Shown: in pieces, positions 1 to 11,050 of the stretch | Position numbering within the stretch: the first letter of the stretch is position 1 | Layout: each line of letters begins with the position of its first letter | DNA from: Euglena gracilis | Taxonomy: Eukaryota > Euglenida > Euglenophyceae > Euglenales | Direction of reading: 5' to 3' | DNA length: 64,000 nt | Assembly (NCBI GenBank): GCA_039621445.1 | Contig: CP154956.1 | Coordinates: 94,182,406-94,246,405 of the forward strand | Translations under genes and position numbers: made by a program | Notes under the pieces: model-generated | Told to the model about the DNA's origin: nothing | Databases searched by the model: none | Seen by the model: the letters and a program-made list of their open reading frames with translations, nothing else

Positions 1-1078
1 CACAAGAAATATCCAGAAGAAAACGTTGAAAGGATTTGTTGGAATAGTGTTTTGAAAAAAGCATTGTGAAGACATGCCACAGAGAAATGAAATGATGTTG
101 TGATGTCACACATGCAATCCCTTAAGCAAAAGCCTGGTCCCAAGATGTGAATGTGGGTCAAAAACTGTAAAGCAAATTCTGATACCCATTACCATTACGG
201 TGCAACAAGATGGACAGACAAACAAAAAACTTCGAGTTTCTAGGCACAGAATCAGAAAACACACAAAACCGCCATTCCCAACAACATGGAGCAGTTTAGC
301 AGGGACATGCTCAGGTCCTGAATTATCATCGTTCCAATAAGCCAGTATGTAAGTCAGCACGTTGAAGTTCTGCACACCAGTAAAAATCTTGAAGTCTTTT
401 TTTCCGCTGGGCGTTGTTCTTTGTCCTGACTTGTTACTTGAGGTTGAAAGAAAACATAAACTGGATAAACACTTGATACCAGTCCTTGAAACTTGAACAC
501 CTCCAGGTTTCACTTGGAAATATATGTGATGCGTCAAAAAAACCGCTTCTCTACCAGGGCACATTGCGTGCCTGCGGACAGTGGGGAGCAAACGTCCTGA
601 ATAAAAAAATAAGGAATGGTGATTGTTCCGCGATTTTGGTAACAGCGCGGGGTTTATTAACGCGGGGTTTATTAGCGCGCTTCGGCCGTGGAGCGCGCGG
701 TAATACAGCGCGCCTAAAATGGCCGCGTTTAAGCCCGAGCGGGAATTACCCACCCGCGGTAATTGTCGGCCCCCGGTATGCGCAAGATTTGCGCTATGCG
801 CGAGGGTGGGTGGCAACATAGGCGCAGCGTCTGTGCTATACGCACTTTGCGCAATAGGAGACGCCAAAGGCGCGGGGGGTGGTGGGTGCCATAGGCGCTT
901 GAGTGGCGGGGGCGCCATAGGCGCGGGGGTGGTGGTTAGTTTGGTTTCAGTCATTTCCTTTTGTGAGTAGTTGTCCTTGTCGCGCATGTTGGTCTGGAGG
1001 GGGGTGGAGTGTGTAAGAAAAATTGAATGCGAATTTGAGCTGCGGGGGGTGTACAGGATTGTCTGCAATCGACAAACC
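1..1078. other. No recognisable gene; GC-rich hairpin-bearing DNA at 600-930
   Basis: No protein family is recognised. An open frame runs on the minus strand for about 320 codons, but it is low-complexity and mostly covers repetitive GC-rich sequence. Between 600 and 930 there are short perfect hairpins of the kind seen throughout elements C and D, for example CGCC/GGCG with loop AAA at 862-872 and GCGCC/GGCGC with loop ATA at 912-924. The stretch probably belongs to the pol spacer of decayed element C, because the segment just after it (1,079-1,400) resembles the spacer of element D. Confidence 0.4.
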
Positions 1079-1400
1079 TGGTGGAAAACGAAAAATGAAA
1101 GCAGCTGGGCGACTACTCGACACCATTCGAATTTCAGGCCTTAGGGCTTTCGTCTTGGAACCCAGTGAAACGATGGGGTGTTAAGCTACTTGTTACCCCT
1201 ACCGCATGTGGAACGTTTGTGGATATGCGGTGGGTAGGGGGGGCACTTTCTCTTTACCCCTTGGTTGAAAACGGTGTTGGTGTTGTGGAAAACGGTATTG
1301 CTGTCATCGAAAACGGTATGTAAAAATGATGAGTAGTGGAAGTTTTGGGGAAAGAAGTTTGCGGAGCTGTGTGCATTCTTGGAGCGTAAATCCATTCAAC
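1079..1400 (-). repeat. Remnant of D-family pol spacer (element C)
   Basis: This stretch matches 39,360-39,630 in element D in order and orientation. Shared words include the run around AGCTGGGCGACTACTCGACA, the phrase GGGCTTTCGTCTTG followed by AACCCAGTG, and repeated GAAAACGGT motifs. In D the same sequence encodes the Pro/Thr-rich linker after the protease. It therefore marks the pol part of element C, truncated by the window edge and separated from C gag by the insertion at 1,491-2,830. No open frame is kept. Confidence 0.7.
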
Positions 1401-1490
1401 CACAAGTGCACACATGGGGTATCCCCTAGTGCATCAACAACCGTTAAACACAAACACTATCTATGGGTCAGAGTTTCAGAAAAAGTTTGA

Positions 1491-2830
1491 GTAGGGGTAA
1501 CCAAAAAACATTGAACACTGACCAGAAAGGTTACTGGATAGGACATGACTAGGGTCGCGACCAGGGTTGGAATTAAAACACCTGGGAGGAGTTAAATACA
1601 AAAAAACTGTTTTAAACCAGATTTAAACAGTTTCCAACCATTCAGATCGCGGAAGGAAGCCCGATTCCTAACTCCTGTACCTTCTTATGTATACCCTTTT
1701 TCAGCACAATGCCTGGTGGAAGACCGGCACATAGTATTTGGCATTACTTCGTGAAACACCAGCTGTGTGACGGGCGCACTCGTGCTATTTGACTGATTGG
1801 TTGATTGATAAGGACTGTTATTGGAACTGCCTGTTGGTCGTGCTGAGACTGGTGTCTTGAAGTCTGGTGATCAACAACTTGACCACTGAAGTCCCTGGCG
1901 ACAACCTTGGCTTCAGCGTGAAGAACGTGTCTGTCAAGGATATTCGCCGTGGTTATGTGGCCTGGAACACCAAGAACGATCCCGCCAAGGAGACTGCTGA
2001 CTTCACTGCCCAGGTAAGCCTCTCTTCAATGTTTTTCTGTCTGGCTTCATTGATTTTTGTCTGGCTTCAAGAATGTTTCTGGTTGGTGCCATTCTGTGCC
2101 AGAGATGGACAAATCGTTTTGTTCCTTTTCACATTCACGTTTCTTCAGGTCATCATTCTGAAATCTGAACAACACTGATGAGATTGGCCTCCGTGCTGGA
2201 CTGCCACGTTGCCTGCAAGTTCACCACCATCCTGACGAAGATTGACTTGGGCCATGCGTGGGGAACAATCAGGACTCAGGATTTGCCGAGCGAATTCCCA
2301 GAGATTTTTTTGCTCTCCCGTTTCATTCCCTTTAGCCTGTATGCAGGGGGGGGGAATATTCAATTTGCATTTTTCATTTTGTTCACGGGTCAAATTTTAC
2401 ACCGTACACAAAAAAAAGTTCATCTTTCCAGAAAGAGGTGCGCAAAATTTTTTTTCTGCCGGCCAGTTTTTGGGCCACAAGTGGTGACAACTTTTTGCCT
2501 TGCGCATCCTGAAAAAAAAAGACCTCATACTAAAAAATGTCCAGTTCCTGCGAGGGAACCGGGGATTTCGGTTTTAGTCCATACACTTCGTGCAGAAATT
2601 TTTGTGTTTGTCTGTGCTGCGGGGTCATCCCAAGGGACAAAGACATGTTCGTTCTCGTGTATTGACGACTAAGTTTATTAGGCGTCACTCAAGACGTATA
2701 CCGGCGGTTTTATACCGCGCACGGGCTCGGTTGTTTTAAACTGAATTAAACGAGTGTTTTAAACGACCCGTTTTTAACACAACCAACCCTGGTCGCGACC
2801 CCTGTCACCTCTTTTCTTGTAACCCCTGTA
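1491..2830. mobile_element. Terminal-inverted-repeat insertion carrying an EF-1alpha fragment
   Basis: A near-perfect 20-bp inverted repeat, AGGGTCGCGACCAGGGTTGG at 1,551-1,570, recurs in reverse complement at 2,783-2,803 (19 contiguous matching bases). Looser inverted similarity extends outward to GGGGTAAC near 1,494 and GTAACCCC near 2,818, and inward through TTTTAAAC-rich segments. The element separates the pol remnant (before 1,400) from the gag 3' part (from 2,935) of element C, so it looks inserted into C. No transposase is seen, which fits a non-autonomous element. The exact ends and the target duplication are uncertain. Confidence 0.6.
1819..2250 (+). pseudogene. Translation elongation factor 1-alpha fragment with intron
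   Basis: The fragment covers part of EF-1alpha domains 2 and 3. Readable pieces are the [14 protein letters not shown] region near 1,819 (broken by a frameshift), [20 protein letters not shown] at about 1,897-1,956, then [14 protein letters not shown], and after an intron VIIL and VLDCHVACKFTTILTKID. The intron is 2,014-2,148 (135 bp), begins GTAAGC and ends TTCTTCAG, and splits the family motif TAQV-I/I-L at a sensible place. Several frameshifts and the loss of both ends rule out a working gene. It lies inside an inverted-repeat insertion and keeps its intron, so capture from genomic DNA is more likely than retroposition of mRNA. Confidence 0.85.
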
Positions 2831-2934
2831 GTCCGCGTCCATGATTTTCAGCTGCCTTTACTCCAAATCCGAACTGGTGGCCATATCAGCCTTCGACTTT
2901 CTTGACGCATATACGTCCCTGAATTTACGATCTG
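2251..2934. other. Non-coding remainder of the TIR insertion and junction to element C
   Basis: Nothing recognisable is encoded. The stretch holds the 3' terminal inverted repeat (2,783-2,803) and TTTTAAAC-rich sequence at 2,735-2,780 that mirrors 1,608-1,635. After about 2,830 the sequence returns to element C. Confidence 0.5.
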
Positions 2935-3606
2935 TCAAGTGGGGATGATGCTCCTTCTTACTAGGGGTCTCATCCCCCTCCTTGATGACTTTTCAAAAAC
3001 AGACTTCTGCCTTTTGGCTGAGGAATGTTCTTTTGAACTGCGATTTATATCGCGGTGACATTGGCTTGAGTGGGGAGATGTCGCATAGCGACAATTAGAT
3101 GAACGGTGGTTATAGGATCGGCAATGCGAACATTTGAATCGCGAGTGCGGATATTTACTGGTATCAAACCTGTTTTGGGATTTCTGCGATTGCGCAGATG
3201 ATGAGGCTGCTCCTCTTGGGCTTGGAATGCGCGTTTGCGGGGCAAGATTTGGACAATGGCGAGATGTGTGACCCGTTTTGTTACACAGAAAGCACGATTT
3301 GTCCAAAAATTGCTCTGAATAGCGCGAATTGCGCGATTTTGATTCCGCCATTGCGGTTTTTTGTGGGGTTGATACTTTTTTCAACGAACTAACTTGGACA
3401 CCGCGTATTCCGGTTGTGGGGTGGCTCATATAAGCCGATTGTATTTGACCAAGAAGCTGTGATAGCTTCAGTTGTTTGGAAACATAGTTCCATCGCTCAT
3501 CGAGCGTCAAAACATGTCCCGCGAGTTCCTCGCGGTGAATTTCTTTGATAATTTTGGGTATAAAGTGCGGTAATACTGCGTCAAATTGCTCCTTGGGGGA
3601 GCACAC
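2935..3606 (-). pseudogene. gag: Element C gag, capsid C-terminus and zinc-knuckle nucleocapsid
   Basis: This is the C-terminal part of a Ty3-like Gag protein. The frame starts in the capsid C-terminus (EQFDAVLPHF ... ELAGHVLTLDERWNYVSKQL), closely similar to D gag at about 41,160-41,320, and continues into a CCHC zinc knuckle (CFLCNKTGHTSRHC) and a basic Arg/Ser-rich tail with a further CSHC..H...C cluster. The protein would package and chaperone the element RNA in a cytoplasmic particle. The 5' end of this frame abuts a small inverted-repeat insertion (3,597-4,395), so the methionine near 3,606 is not a natural start. It contains a 7-bp perfect hairpin at 3,519-3,535 (stem CCGCGAG, loop TTC) within codons for REELAG, and a 5-bp one at 3,494-3,506. 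Confidence 0.8.
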
Positions 3607-4395
3607 GGCTGGCCGACGGCTGGCCGACGGCGTGACGGAAGCCGTGTCAGGTTGTCTATCTCATATGGGTAGCAAATGCCTAATTTGGCGTGCCAGTTCC
3701 GAATTTTGAGAGGCAAATTCCTAATTTTGAGGAGGAAAATCCTAATTTCATGTGTACATTCCTAATTTCGAGTGGCAAATGCCTAATTTTGGGTGTAATA
3801 AAATCCCATTTTCATGTGAAAAATGCACAATTTTGGCTGGTATGAGTGGCAAATGCATATTTCCGGGTGGAAATTGCTTAATTTCAGCACCTCATGCCTA
3901 AGTTTGGTGTGCAAATGCTTCACGTTGGGTGCCAAATCTTAATTTCGGATGTTCGTTTTGAATTATCTTTCGAATTCTACAAGAGGGGCTACAATTTTGA
4001 GTCACTTGAAACCATTTCACACAATATTTGAGCATTTTTTTGTCCATTATTAGGTAAATTTTGCCAGTGGGACACCGGCTGAGCATTTTTTAGTCATTCG
4101 AAAAATATGTAGGCAAATAACCCTTCACAATGACTATAGAATGACCCCCCCAAAAAGGCTGAAATGGTCAAAGTTGGTAAAAAAAAGTCCAAAATCGGCA
4201 AAATTCACAAAAATTGACGAAAAATGACTTCAAATGGACAAAAATGCAGCCTCCACCAACGATGAATATGACCTTGAAGGGAGATTGGCGGCAAAATTGT
4301 TTTTGCATTCCAAGGCTGTGGCTCGGGTCATTTTCCTGTGAGTCACACGGCTGGCCGACGGCTGGCCGACGGCTGGCCGACGGCGTGCTCCCCCC
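3597..4395. mobile_element. Small inverted-repeat insertion in element C gag
   Basis: The gag homology (compared with D) breaks at both edges and resumes on either side. The ends are GGGGAGCAC at 3,597-3,605 and GTGCTCCCC at 4,385-4,393, flanked by TTG on both sides (3,594-3,596 and 4,396-4,398), a possible 3-bp target duplication. Just inside each end are direct copies of CTGGCCGACGG (two on the left, three on the right). The interior is AT-rich with repeated GCAAATGCCTAATTT-like units at about 3,676-3,960 and encodes nothing. It is a non-autonomous DNA-type element; the family is unknown. Confidence 0.55.
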
Positions 4396-5262
4396 TTGAT
4401 TTGGGTTTCACCCAATTTGTCTACTTCGGCTGCCAAACAAAGCCGTTTTGAGTACCATAGGTCTATCGACCTCCATTTTCGGTCATGGGGGTCATATTGC
4501 CGCTTTTTTCTCCAGAGTGATTCTGGAAACCAAACTGGAATATGATGAAGCATATTGCTCAAACAAATCCTGAAAAGAAATGCGCCCGCGAATGACCAAT
4601 TGTCTGGCGCGTTCCTTTTCGTCTTTTGGTAGACAATCTATGAATTTCATTTTGATCACCTCCGGATTTTCGTCCTGGGTTGGTCCCTTCAATTCCCAGT
4701 AGTACTCCCAGTCACGGAAAAACTGCTTCCACGTTGTTGGGTCACCGTCCCACTGGGGCTTCACCTTTTTTGCGATAGCGATGATTCCTTTGATATCTTT
4801 CTGAGACTCCCATGGCCCTTCGGTGGTATTCAAGGAGGATGGGCCTGGGCGCAAAACCGCACCATGCGCGGGTACCCCGGTGGTTGCACCAAGTGTACTT
4901 TTGGGTGTATTTTGCGAATGCGCATTCACTATTCCACTTGGTGTACCATAGGTACCTTGCAAACTTGGTGAGTCGCGAATGCGCGAATGGTGATGCTGAT
5001 GCATCTCAGGATCAATTCCATGTGCGGGAGTGCGGCTCATACCGCGACAAAGTTCATATTCCCAAATTTTTTCGATTTCTTTGAGGGTTTCGCTTGGCTT
5101 TCTCTTGAAAACCAACCCCATCATCCAAAAAATGGTCCATTGGGACTGGTACCGCTGGGGGAGGTACCACTGCATGAGCAGAATCGTAATTTTGTGGCAA
5201 TGTGCCAATAGGCTCTGCCACAGGTGCGCTATTAGCGCTTTTGGAGCTGGAATATGCGGCAA
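4396..5262 (-). pseudogene. gag: Element C gag, capsid-like region
   Basis: The predicted protein carries the capsid core shared with element D: IAIAKKVKPQWDGDPTTW, FFRDWEYYW, and FIDCLPKDEKERARQLV, about 75 percent identical by eye to D at 41,420-41,710. The first ~120 residues are a poorly conserved linker. The methionine in MSRTPAHG (near 5,040) aligns with the start of the D capsid ORF (MSQHPTPG), so the true start is probably there. The frame breaks near 4,492 at ITLEKK, with a short continuation in another frame (WRKK.QYDPHDRKWRSIDLWYSK) before the insertion at 4,395. In an active element this protein would form the virus-like particle shell. Confidence 0.75.
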
Positions 5263-5545
5263 GTGTGCCTACAACACCCATATCGGGTCTTTGTTGTGAA
5301 AAACGCAATTGCGCGTGTACTTGATCCAAATTTTCTGCAAAGTGACGAAAATTTTTCTCCAAATCATCGAGAATTTTCAGATGATCGGTGATTGCACCAA
5401 TATCTTCCTGCAAACACTTAATACGCCTGCGGTGTTTGGACATATCGTCCAGAAGAGGGATTTTGTCAGAAAAAGACCGGAAATCTTGCGAAATTTTTTC
5501 AAAACAACTTTCCAATTCCCGTAGTCGCACAGCTAGAGTGTGCAC
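5054..5545 (-). pseudogene. gag: Element C gag, coiled-coil segment 2
   Basis: A 163-residue frame rich in Leu, Glu, Lys and Gln with heptad spacing (RLRELESCFEKISQDF ... LPLLDDMSKHRRRIKCLQED). It corresponds to the D coiled-coil frame at 42,024-42,560, sharing the block around KIPLLDDMSKHRRRIK / KLPHLDDFSRYRKRIR. It overlaps the capsid frame start in a different frame, as in D. It likely mediates Gag assembly; that is an inference from the coiled-coil character. Confidence 0.65.
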
Positions 5546-5628
5546 CGCTTCGGAAATAGACTCCAGTTGTGGAGATGGTTTGGAAGGAGGGGTATTTTAC
5601 GGATTCCGCACGTTTCAGCCATTGGCTG

Positions 5629-6066
5629 TTACAAAAACACCGAAACTTGCGCGGATAGCGCTGAGAAATATTTTTGCAAGTTTTTGACTTGCTGATTCAC
5701 TGTTTCCTCGGTCCGTATCGGACCGTCACAAAATATTTTCCTGACTTGGTGATTTTCATCACGCATATCTGCAGAAAATCGCTGAAATTCTAAATTATGT
5801 GAACATGGTACCGCATTGCGGTTCTGCAACTCCGCAATTGCGGTTTGGTTGTCAACAATATTATTCTGCCACCGTTGGTGGTAAGCATCCTGCCTGCTTG
5901 CGATATTCGCGATATGGGCGTAAAAACTTGTTATTTCAGCAGAATTTTCACCACACCTACATGATTTTCGCTCCAACCGGGAAAGTCTTTCCTCCAATTG
6001 CTGCACATAAGTGCTGGAAGCGAAACCTTCACCAGGTTGGGTGTGCATATGGTGAAAATTTGCCAA
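5629..6066 (-). pseudogene. gag: Element C gag, coiled-coil segment 1
   Basis: A 145-residue frame with QLEERLSRLERKSCRCGENS, matching D at 42,585-43,190 (LEEQILHLEQKSCHCAANQ). It continues in the same frame as the upstream N-terminal segment after a single TAA near 6,078, so one stop codon separates them. A perfect 7-bp hairpin (stem CGGTCCG, loop TAT) lies at 5,709-5,725. No catalytic function is expected. Confidence 0.65.
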
Positions 6067-6078
6067 TTCACGGCTCAG

Positions 6079-6855
6079 TTACATAATGCGCGGTTGCGCT
6101 TCCTGGAATGCAGCAGCTAAGGTATCGAACTGCTCCAAGGTAACAAAAGCTCCCATATCAGGACTTTTGTGCTCAAAAAGTGCCGTTATTGGCTCCACTT
6201 TTGTAAACAAATTTTGCAAACTATGTTGCATGTGCAAAAATGCCGCATCATTGCTGGATTGCATCTCACACAAATTTTCACTCAGTCTCTGAGAGTTTTG
6301 TGCGGGTGTGTCCTCCTTCGGGGGACATGCCAGCATGCGGTGAACCACATCAGTGGGTTGTTTGTCAATTGTGCCTGTAGGCACCGTTGAGACATCCTGA
6401 TGCAGGGAAGTACAACAAGATGCCTGACTTTGCAGCAAAGGCTGATAATCACACTGGGCGATGGGTTGCTCGATAGAGCCACATGCCGATAGGCGTTGCC
6501 CCCATTGCGCAGCGGGGTTATCGCCTAAATCAAACACCGTTAGGTGTTGAAACTTCTGGGTGGGGAAATGCTCGATGGAGCTTGATACCGTTAGGTGTTG
6601 CACCCTTTGGGTGTTGGAATGCTCGATAGAGCTGGGAACGGTGGGGGAATGCTCTATAGAGCTGGGGGTTGGAGGTAATTGCTCGATAGAGCTGGCCACT
6701 GTGGGGGGATGCTCGATAGAGCTGGACACCGTTAGGTGTGGCACCCATTGGGTGGGGGGTTGCTCGATAGAGCTGTAAAGCGGGGTGGGGGAATGCTCGG
6801 TAGAGCTGAAAACTACGGTAAGGGGATGCTCAATAGAGCTGAAAGTGCTCTGCAC
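6079..6855 (-). pseudogene. gag: Element C gag N-terminus with SSIEHPPT repeats
   Basis: A 258-residue frame whose first ~125 residues are about a dozen degenerate copies of SSIEHPPT (variants SSIEQPPT, SSIEHSPT). The C-terminal half, ending LAAAFQEAQ, matches the end of D gag ORF1 (FAALTTSFQEAQ). The repeats are absent from D. At the DNA level each repeat carries GCTCGATAGAGC, a small hairpin. The N-terminal end meets a plus-strand LTR fragment at about 6,860, so the natural start and leader are lost. Function beyond Gag architecture is unknown. Confidence 0.65.
6460..6845. repeat. Tandem repeat coding SSIEHPPT in gag
   Basis: About a dozen copies, 24-48 bp apart, of a unit centred on TGCTCGATAGAGCTG. 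The core can pair GCTC with GAGC around loop GATA. Unit length stays in multiples of three, so the gag frame is kept. One further copy occurs on the opposite strand at about 7,357-7,375. Confidence 0.8.
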
Positions 6856-6859
6856 AAGC

Positions 6860-6979
6860 CCAAAGGCAATAAAAACTAATAGTTAAGTGAAAGTTTTTTG
6901 TTACTCTCTTGGTTGTGCTCCCACGGGAGGGTGTAAGTAGGCCGACTGGCGGTGGGAATAGAGTCAGGGGACGTACACT
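6860..6979 (+). mobile_element. 3' end of a D-family LTR, plus orientation
   Basis: The segment ends GGACGTACACT exactly as the D LTR does, and shares scattered words with its 3' half (TTTTTGTTACTC, AAGTAGGC). It is immediately followed by a primer binding site at 6,980. The LTR 5' part is not recognisable upstream because the sequence there is C gag in opposite orientation, so two related elements meet head to head here. Confidence 0.65.
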
Positions 6980-6989
6980 TGGTAGCAGA
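6980..6989 (+). other. Primer binding site (initiator Met tRNA type)
   Basis: TGGTAGCAGA is complementary to the 3' end of eukaryotic initiator tRNA-Met with CCA (TCTGCTACCA). It directly follows the LTR terminus ACACT. The same site occurs in D (minus strand, 44,636-44,645), A, TRIM1 and TRIM2. Confidence 0.75.
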
Positions 6990-7560
6990 ATATGTTTCTT
7001 TCCTACTCCTTTCTCTCCAACACCCCCCTCTCTTTCATTAGTGACTTCAAACGGTCGGTCGTTCTGTGCCGTATAAACGACACAGCAACTACAAGCCGTT
7101 TGTGGCCAACTTGTACGCAAAAGCACAAGCTTCAGGAGGCTCTGGGCAGTATACGCTGCCACAACCTTCTGGGTTTGTTCCTTGACTTACTTTTTGGGGT
7201 TTCCTGTGCTTGTTTCTGCAAATTAATAAAAATATGCAGACCTCAAGCACCAACACATCAAAAGCTTTGATTAGTTCTTTGAGAAAGTTTGATGAAGATT
7301 TGTCGCAGGAGTATATGCTCCAACCCAGGTGTGTGGCCCTATATGGAGCAATTCCCAGCTCTATTGAGCACCCACCCACCCAAGGCAAACCAGTTGGGAT
7401 TTGGAACTTCAGTTCCAGTTGTGTTCTCCTATCGGAGTTCAATTCTTCAAATCTTTGATTTGCCCTTTTGGGCTGATGAAACACAAAACAAAACAATAAT
7501 ACCACCTGTGAAAAGAGAAGGCAGATCCGAGATAGGATATGCTATTCCTAATTCTGCAAT
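6990..7560 (+). pseudogene. Leader and gag start of a plus-strand D/C-family element
   Basis: The stretch after the primer binding site would be the 5' leader. Around 7,355-7,400 an open frame encodes PSSIEHPPTQGKPVG, the same repeat unit as in C gag, but on the plus strand. No further gag homology follows; the element seems truncated by about 7,560. This is an inference from one repeat unit plus the LTR and primer site. Confidence 0.5.
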
Positions 7561-8093
7561 TTGAGCATTGCCTGCCCAACCACTCTGACTCACGTGGCCG
7601 AAGAACACCGGAAGCTGATCAACAGCGGCCTCACCTCGCGCCTTTTACTATTCTCTAAGCTCGCCCCCTTTACCTTCCATCCCTTCCCAGCGTGCACAGA
7701 GCCTGTACATAGCCTTACTCCCCTGAACTCTTCAAATCCAGTAGGCTGTGCCACTGGTCGGTGGATTCGGTTCGCCCCACCACCGTTGTTGTTGTTTCTT
7801 TCTCTCTGCATTTGTGTTGCACTATCTAGCATGACATTGTACATTCTGCACTCTGCTGCCATGCACAGCGCCATGTTCATGCTGCCTGGTACACAGTTGC
7901 GCCGTGCGGTCCTTGACCTATATAGTTTTTGAAGGCACCAAAAAAAAAGGAGGAGGCGCCCCAGCCGCGGCCAGCCAGTGGCTGGTGGCTGGGAGAAAAG
8001 AGGAGGAGGAGGTATGGCTGGTGGCTGGTGAAAAATAGAGGAGGAGGAGGTCTGGCTGGTATCTGGCTGGCCGTGGGGACGCCAGCTCCTACG
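7561..8093. other. No recognised gene; short G-rich minisatellite at 7,945-8,090
   Basis: A 123-codon frame at 7,561-7,932 has no recognisable domain. From 7,945 the sequence is a degenerate repeat of GGCTGGTGGCTGG plus GAGGAGGAGG units leading into the microsatellite. Confidence 0.5.
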
Positions 8094-8548
8094 TACGTAC
8101 GTACGTACGTACGTACGTGCGTACGTACGCACGTACGTACGTACGCACGTATGTATGTATGTATGTATGTATGTATGTATGTATGTATGTATGTATGTAT
8201 GTATGTATGTATGTATGTATGTATGTATGTATGTATGTATGTATGTATGTATGTATGTATGTATGTATGTATGTATGTATGTATGTATGTATGTATGTAT
8301 GTATGTATGTATGTATGTATGTATGTATGTATGTATGTATGTATGTATGTATGTATGTATGTATGTATGTATGTATGTATGTATGTATGTATGTATGTAT
8401 GTATGTATGTATGTATGTATGTATGTATGTATGTATGTATGTATGTATGTATGTACGTATGTATGTATGTATGTATGTATGTATGTATGTATGTATGTAT
8501 GTGTGTATGTATGTATGTATGTACGTATGTATGTGTGTTTGTATGTAC
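8094..8548. repeat. (GTAC)n to (GTAT)n tetranucleotide microsatellite
   Basis: GTAC units at about 8,094-8,150 grade into about 100 GTAT units with rare GTAC or GTGT variants. Long frames on all strands across it are by-products of the 4-bp unit (YVCM / HTYI repeats) and are not genes. Confidence 0.97.
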
Positions 8549-8721
8549 CCACCCCCCTTTATTGTCCCACTGAACTGCCCCCAGGAGGCCCGACCGGACA
8601 ATAAAGGGGGGGGACAATAAAGGGGTACCAAACGAATTTCATTGGCCGGGCCAAAAAAAAAACCCCGTCGGACGGGGCGCAGGGACAATAAAGGGGGGGG
8701 GACAATAAAGGGGAGGGGGTG
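8549..8721. repeat. GACAATAAAGGGG repeats in direct and inverted orientation
   Basis: One inverted copy (CCCCTTTATTGTCCC near 8,556) is followed by four direct copies of GACAATAAAGGGG between 8,598 and 8,716, separated by a segment with an inverted GTCGGACGG-type GC hairpin. The block breaks the microsatellite into two arms. Confidence 0.8.
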
Positions 8722-9539
<818 letters not shown>

Positions 9540-9635
9540 GTTGGCTTTGCCCGTTTTCCTCCTACCGAATTCGGGACCTTCGGAGACAATTTTTTTTTAC
9601 TTTACCCCATCAGATTCACACCGTCGAACTCTGGA

Positions 9636-9845
9636 CGCACAGTGAGGAGGTTCTGTGGCGAGGGCGAAAAAGAAACGATTCTCATGGGTGAAACTACTCT
9701 TCCCACCATGTACCTGTTGACTTGCCTCGTCAAAAAAAAAAGTGAAGAGGTTCTCCTTGTGGCGAGGGCGAAAAAGAAACGATTCCATGGGTGAAGCTAC
9801 TCTTCCCACCATGTACCCGTTGACTTGCCACGTCAAAAAAAAGTG
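9636..9845. repeat. Tandem duplication of about 105 bp
   Basis: The unit GAGGAGGTTCT..GTGGCGAGGGCG through GTTGACTTGCC.CGTC followed by an A-run occurs twice (about 9,641-9,740 and 9,748-9,843) with few differences. No coding content is recognised. Confidence 0.85.
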
Positions 9846-10399
9846 CAACGACCCATCATCCAGCTCAAGTGTATAACCTGAACCATCGACAAAATCACCA
9901 AATATGGTGATCCTTGAAAGCGAAGATGCTGGTATGGACTGTTATGGATGACCATTTCAGCCCAGGTACACGGGGGGGGAGGGGGGGCTTGGGGGCTCAG
10001 GGATTTTTTAAAGAGCGGGGGGGGGTCGCCCCCACCAGGGTAGACGGGTCGTTTTTAAACAAGTCGTTTTTCAACATCGTTTTTTCCCAATCCGACAAAA
10101 AGAAAACCACCGGGCCGACATTCCCGACAACGCACCGACAGCGACCGCTGAAAACCATCTACGTGGTTGCGCAGTGGCGCCGTGTTTTTTTTCTTAATTA
10201 CGCCCCCTCCTAAGAAAAGAAAATTAATCTTTTTGTGCTAAGTTACTGCCGCCCAAAAACAGCTGCAAAGCAACGCCCTTTCGACTGCACAGACCCCACG
10301 CTACTGCAACAGTTGGACAGGAAAAAAAGTGCCACAGGGTTTACATTTTCCCAAAAAGACTTTCTAAGAATGTTGCCAGGAAGAGGACAAAGACTTCTT
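9846..10399. other. No gene recognised
   Basis: Unique-looking sequence with G- and C-runs (for example 9,970-10,030). Nothing in the translated frames resembles a known family. Confidence 0.5.
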
Positions 10400-10760
10400 G
10401 CAACCTGTCGCCCAAATTTGGGCACCTGTGGCCCAAAGCTGAAAGTTTTGGGCCACAAAAAACACAGAAAGTGCCCAAAACTGCAAAACTGGGCACTTTC
10501 TGTGGCACAAAACTGGCCACCACATCTGGCCCAAAACTGGCCACCACATGTGTCCCCAAAACTGGTCACCATCTGTGACACAAAATTGGCCACCACCTGT
10601 GACACAAAACCGGCCACCATCTGTGCCACAAAACTTGCCACAAAACTGGCCAGCAAATCTGCCTCAAAACTGGGCACCACATCTGGCCCAAAACTGGCCA
10701 GCACGTCTGGCCCAAAACTGGGCACCACCTGTGGCCCAAAACTGGCCACCACCCATGGCA
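10400..10760. repeat. Minisatellite of CCCAAAACTGGCCACCACAT-type units
   Basis: About a dozen imperfect units of 24-31 bp containing CAAAACTGGCC and CACCACATCTGG. The same motif in reverse complement (GGGGCCAGTTT, CACATCTTGGGGCC) forms the array at 13,540-13,830, so the two arrays are an inverted pair about 2.8 kb apart. Confidence 0.8.
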
Positions 10761-10956
10761 CAGATTTTAGGAATGTGAATGTCAAAACCTTTGGGACAGG
10801 GAAAATTGGAATGGCTTTTGGAAAAGGAAACCAAAAGACAGCAGGAGGCAAACAATGTGTGGTGAAACGTTCAAAACCAAGTTACAACACAGACGTTCTA
10901 CACATATAATCAAGCTTTTGTCTGCCTGGGTGGCAGCGTAAAGTTGCGAATAAATT

Positions 10957-11050
10957 CTTCCTGCACCAGCAGGACTTCTTCTGCCTGCACCATCGGGGCT
11001 TCTTCTGCCTGCACCAGCAGGGCTTCTTCTGCCTGCACCAGCAGGACTTG
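10957..11050. repeat. 24-bp tandem repeat
   Basis: Four copies of a unit close to TTCTTCTGCCTGCACCAGCAGG. They keep one frame (on the minus strand LLVQAEEA) but lie in no recognisable gene. Confidence 0.85.

Noticed and set aside
1819-2250. EF-1alpha as a working host gene
   Set aside because: Only a central fragment is present, with several frameshifts, and it lies in an inverted-repeat insertion.
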